NCBI GenBank assembly: GCA_049423145.1
Contig: JBMSQF010000085.1
Span: 1-7,746 of the forward strand
DNA length: 7,746 nucleotides
DNA from: RFTU01 sp049423145
GTDB lineage: Bacteria > Pseudomonadota > Gammaproteobacteria > Burkholderiales > Burkholderiaceae_C
Reading direction: 5' to 3'
The notes under the pieces: generated by a model
The model's database searches: none
What the model was told of the DNA's origin: nothing
The model's input: only the letters and a program-made list of their open reading frames with translations
Position numbers and translations under genes: made by a program
Part shown: piece by piece, positions 6,719 to 7,746 of the stretch
Layout: every line of letters begins with the position of its first letter
Numbering within the stretch: the stretch's first letter is position 1

Positions 6719-6734
6719 TGGCCTGACTCTTGCG
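6719..6734 (+). promoter_or_regulatory. Sigma-54 (RpoN) -24/-12 promoter of the NrtA-like gene
   Basis: TGGCCTGACTCTTGCG fits the sigma-54 consensus TGGCACG-N4-TTGCW: TGGC and the following G at the -24 element, TTGC at the -12 element, and exactly the required ten bases between the GG (6720-6721) and the GC (6732-6733). It departs from consensus at the A and C after TGGC and at the final W. Transcription would begin near 6745, leaving a leader of only about 40 nt before the ATG at 6786. That is too short for an antitermination leader, so control is expected at initiation. Confidence 0.65.
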
Positions 6735-6785
6735 AACGGGCAAGCCAGTAGTTGTGTCCAACCGACTCGAGTTCAGGAGCCCCCG

Positions 6786-7746
6786 ATGAGCCGCGACGCC
6801 GATGACCGTCTGAAGAGCGATTTCGAAGGCCGTTACTTCAAGCCCTTCGACCCCGACCAGCCCTTGTTGGCCCGCTGCGGTTGTGGGAAAGACCACACAG
6901 TGGCCGACCACCAGGCCGAGGCAGCCGCGCAAGGTCGCCTCCTGCAGGTCGCGGCGCCCGCGTCCACGCAGCCTTCGCCAGAGAACGACACCGAGCGGTT
7001 TTCCAACGAGTTCATCGAAGCCTCCTTGGTCAAGGCCATCTTTCCGCATGAGCCCACACGCCGCGCATTGATCAAGGCGGTGGGTGCGGGGACGCTGCGC
7101 GCGGCGGTGGCCGCGGCCCTGCCGGCTGGCGCGCTGGGCGCCATGCAGGCCATGGCGCAGGAGAGGCGGCCCTTGGAGAAGAAGGACCTCAAGGTGGGCT
7201 TCATCGCCATCACCTGTGCCTCGCCCCTGATCATGGCCGACCCGCTGGGCTTCTACCGCAAGGAAGGCCTGAATGTGCAGCTCAACAAGACCGCGGGCTG
7301 GGCACTGATCCGCGACAAGGTGCTGAACAAGGAATACGACGCCTCGCACTTCCTGTCGCCGATGCCCTTGGCCATCTCCCTGGGACTGGGCGCCACCCAG
7401 ACGCCGATGAACGTGGCCACGATCCAGAACATCAACGGCCAGGCCATCGTGCTGGCCAACAAGCACAAGGGCAACCGCGACCCGAAGAACTGGAAGGGCT
7501 TCAAGTTTGCGGTGCCCTTCGACTACAGCATTCACAACTTCCTGCTGCGCTACTACCTGGCCGAACACGGCATCAATCCCGACACCGATGTGCAGATCCG
7601 CGTGACGCCCCCGCCCGAGATGGTGGCCAATCTGCGCGCGGGCAACATTGACGGCTTCCTCGGCCCAGACCCCTTCAACCAGCGGGCGGTGTTCGATGAG
7701 GTCGGGTTCATCCAGATCGCACTAACCAAGGTGCTGGCAGCCGCCG
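6786..7746 (+). CDS. nrtA: CmpA/NrtA family nitrate-type ABC transporter substrate-binding protein, 5' part (320 codons)
   Basis: This is the periplasmic receptor of a nitrate (or nitrite, cyanate or bicarbonate-like anion) ABC transporter; no stop lies in the window. AGGAG (6775-6779) is six bases before the ATG. The first 90 residues are a cytoplasmic-looking extension holding CGCGKDH then H42 (Cys 31, Cys 33, His 37, His 42). An internal Tat-like signal follows: TRRALIK (91-97), an Ala-rich core (99-118) and probable AMA|Q cleavage after 124. The mature domain has family blocks EKKDLKVGFIAITCASPLIM (131-150), LGFYRKEGLNV (154-164), NKEYDASHFLSPMPLAISLG (181-200), DPKNWKGFKFAVPFDYSIHN (232-251) and PPPEMVANLRAGNIDGFLGP (275-294). 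The gene sits behind an NtrC-type site and a sigma-54 promoter, so induction under nitrogen limitation is likely, and permease, ATPase and nitrate reductase genes probably follow. The exact anion is not resolved; nitrate is most likely given the promoter. Confidence 0.9.
   Translation, partial: MSRDADDRLKSDFEGRYFKPFDPDQPLLARCGCGKDHTVADHQAEAAAQGRLLQVAAPASTQPSPENDTERFSNEFIEASLVKAIFPHEPTRRALIKAVGAGTLRAAVAAALPAGALGAMQAMAQERRPLEKKDLKVGFIAITCASPLIMADPLGFYRKEGLNVQLNKTAGWALIRDKVLNKEYDASHFLSPMPLAISLGLGATQTPMNVATIQNINGQAIVLANKHKGNRDPKNWKGFKFAVPFDYSIHNFLLRYYLAEHGINPDTDVQIRVTPPPEMVANLRAGNIDGFLGPDPFNQRAVFDEVGFIQIALTKVLAAA

Noticed and set aside
6729..6744. CTTGC / GCAAG inverted repeat with a six-base loop
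   Set aside because: It overlaps the -12 element and predicted start; five-base arms in GC-rich DNA are weak evidence and the overlap is likely incidental.
6612..7568. 318-codon open frame on the minus strand
   Set aside because: It is antisense to the NrtA-like gene and would also run across the sigma-54/NtrC promoter; the product has no family features.

Overview
The base composition is high in GC, the proteins carry Tat and Sec signals, and the gene families are ones common in Burkholderiales. Together they suggest an aerobic or facultative betaproteobacterium, probably Comamonadaceae-like. This is inferred from family knowledge, since the window holds no phylogenetic marker gene. It is a chromosomal-looking metabolic region: I see no mobile element, CRISPR array, tRNA or rRNA.

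Minus strand, positions 5983 down to 1: a very long fused 2-oxoacid (indolepyruvate-type) ferredoxin oxidoreductase (5983-2420) is followed after 44 nt by a cytochrome b561-type membrane protein (2375-1833). Its stop overlaps the start of a secreted YceI-family protein (1833-1228), and a second, different YceI-family protein follows after another 44 nt (1183-611). These four genes are co-directional and tightly packed, so they may share a transcript. After a 207-nt gap, a Tat-exported TRAP transporter substrate-binding protein begins at 403 and runs off the left edge.

Plus strand, positions 5984 to 7746: a 137-nt intergenic region separates the oxidoreductase from a divergent Lrp/AsnC-family regulator (6121-6609), the obvious candidate regulator of the oxidoreductase. 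A 176-nt gap then holds a near-perfect NtrC-type dyad (6674-6690) and a well-spaced -24/-12 sigma-54 promoter (6719-6734). These precede a CmpA/NrtA-family nitrate-type ABC transporter binding protein that starts at 6786 and runs off the right edge. The promoter logic (nitrogen limitation) fits the gene product (nitrate or related anion uptake), and the gene is probably the first of a nitrate-assimilation operon beyond the window.

The window therefore samples three functional units: organic-acid uptake (TRAP), 2-oxoacid oxidation with a linked cytochrome b561/YceI cluster, and nitrogen-controlled nitrate uptake. I found no clearly new system. The points most worth a second look are the sigma-54/NtrC promoter, the Cys/His-rich extension ahead of the internal Tat signal in the NrtA-like protein, and the tandem unlike YceI paralogues coupled to cytochrome b561.
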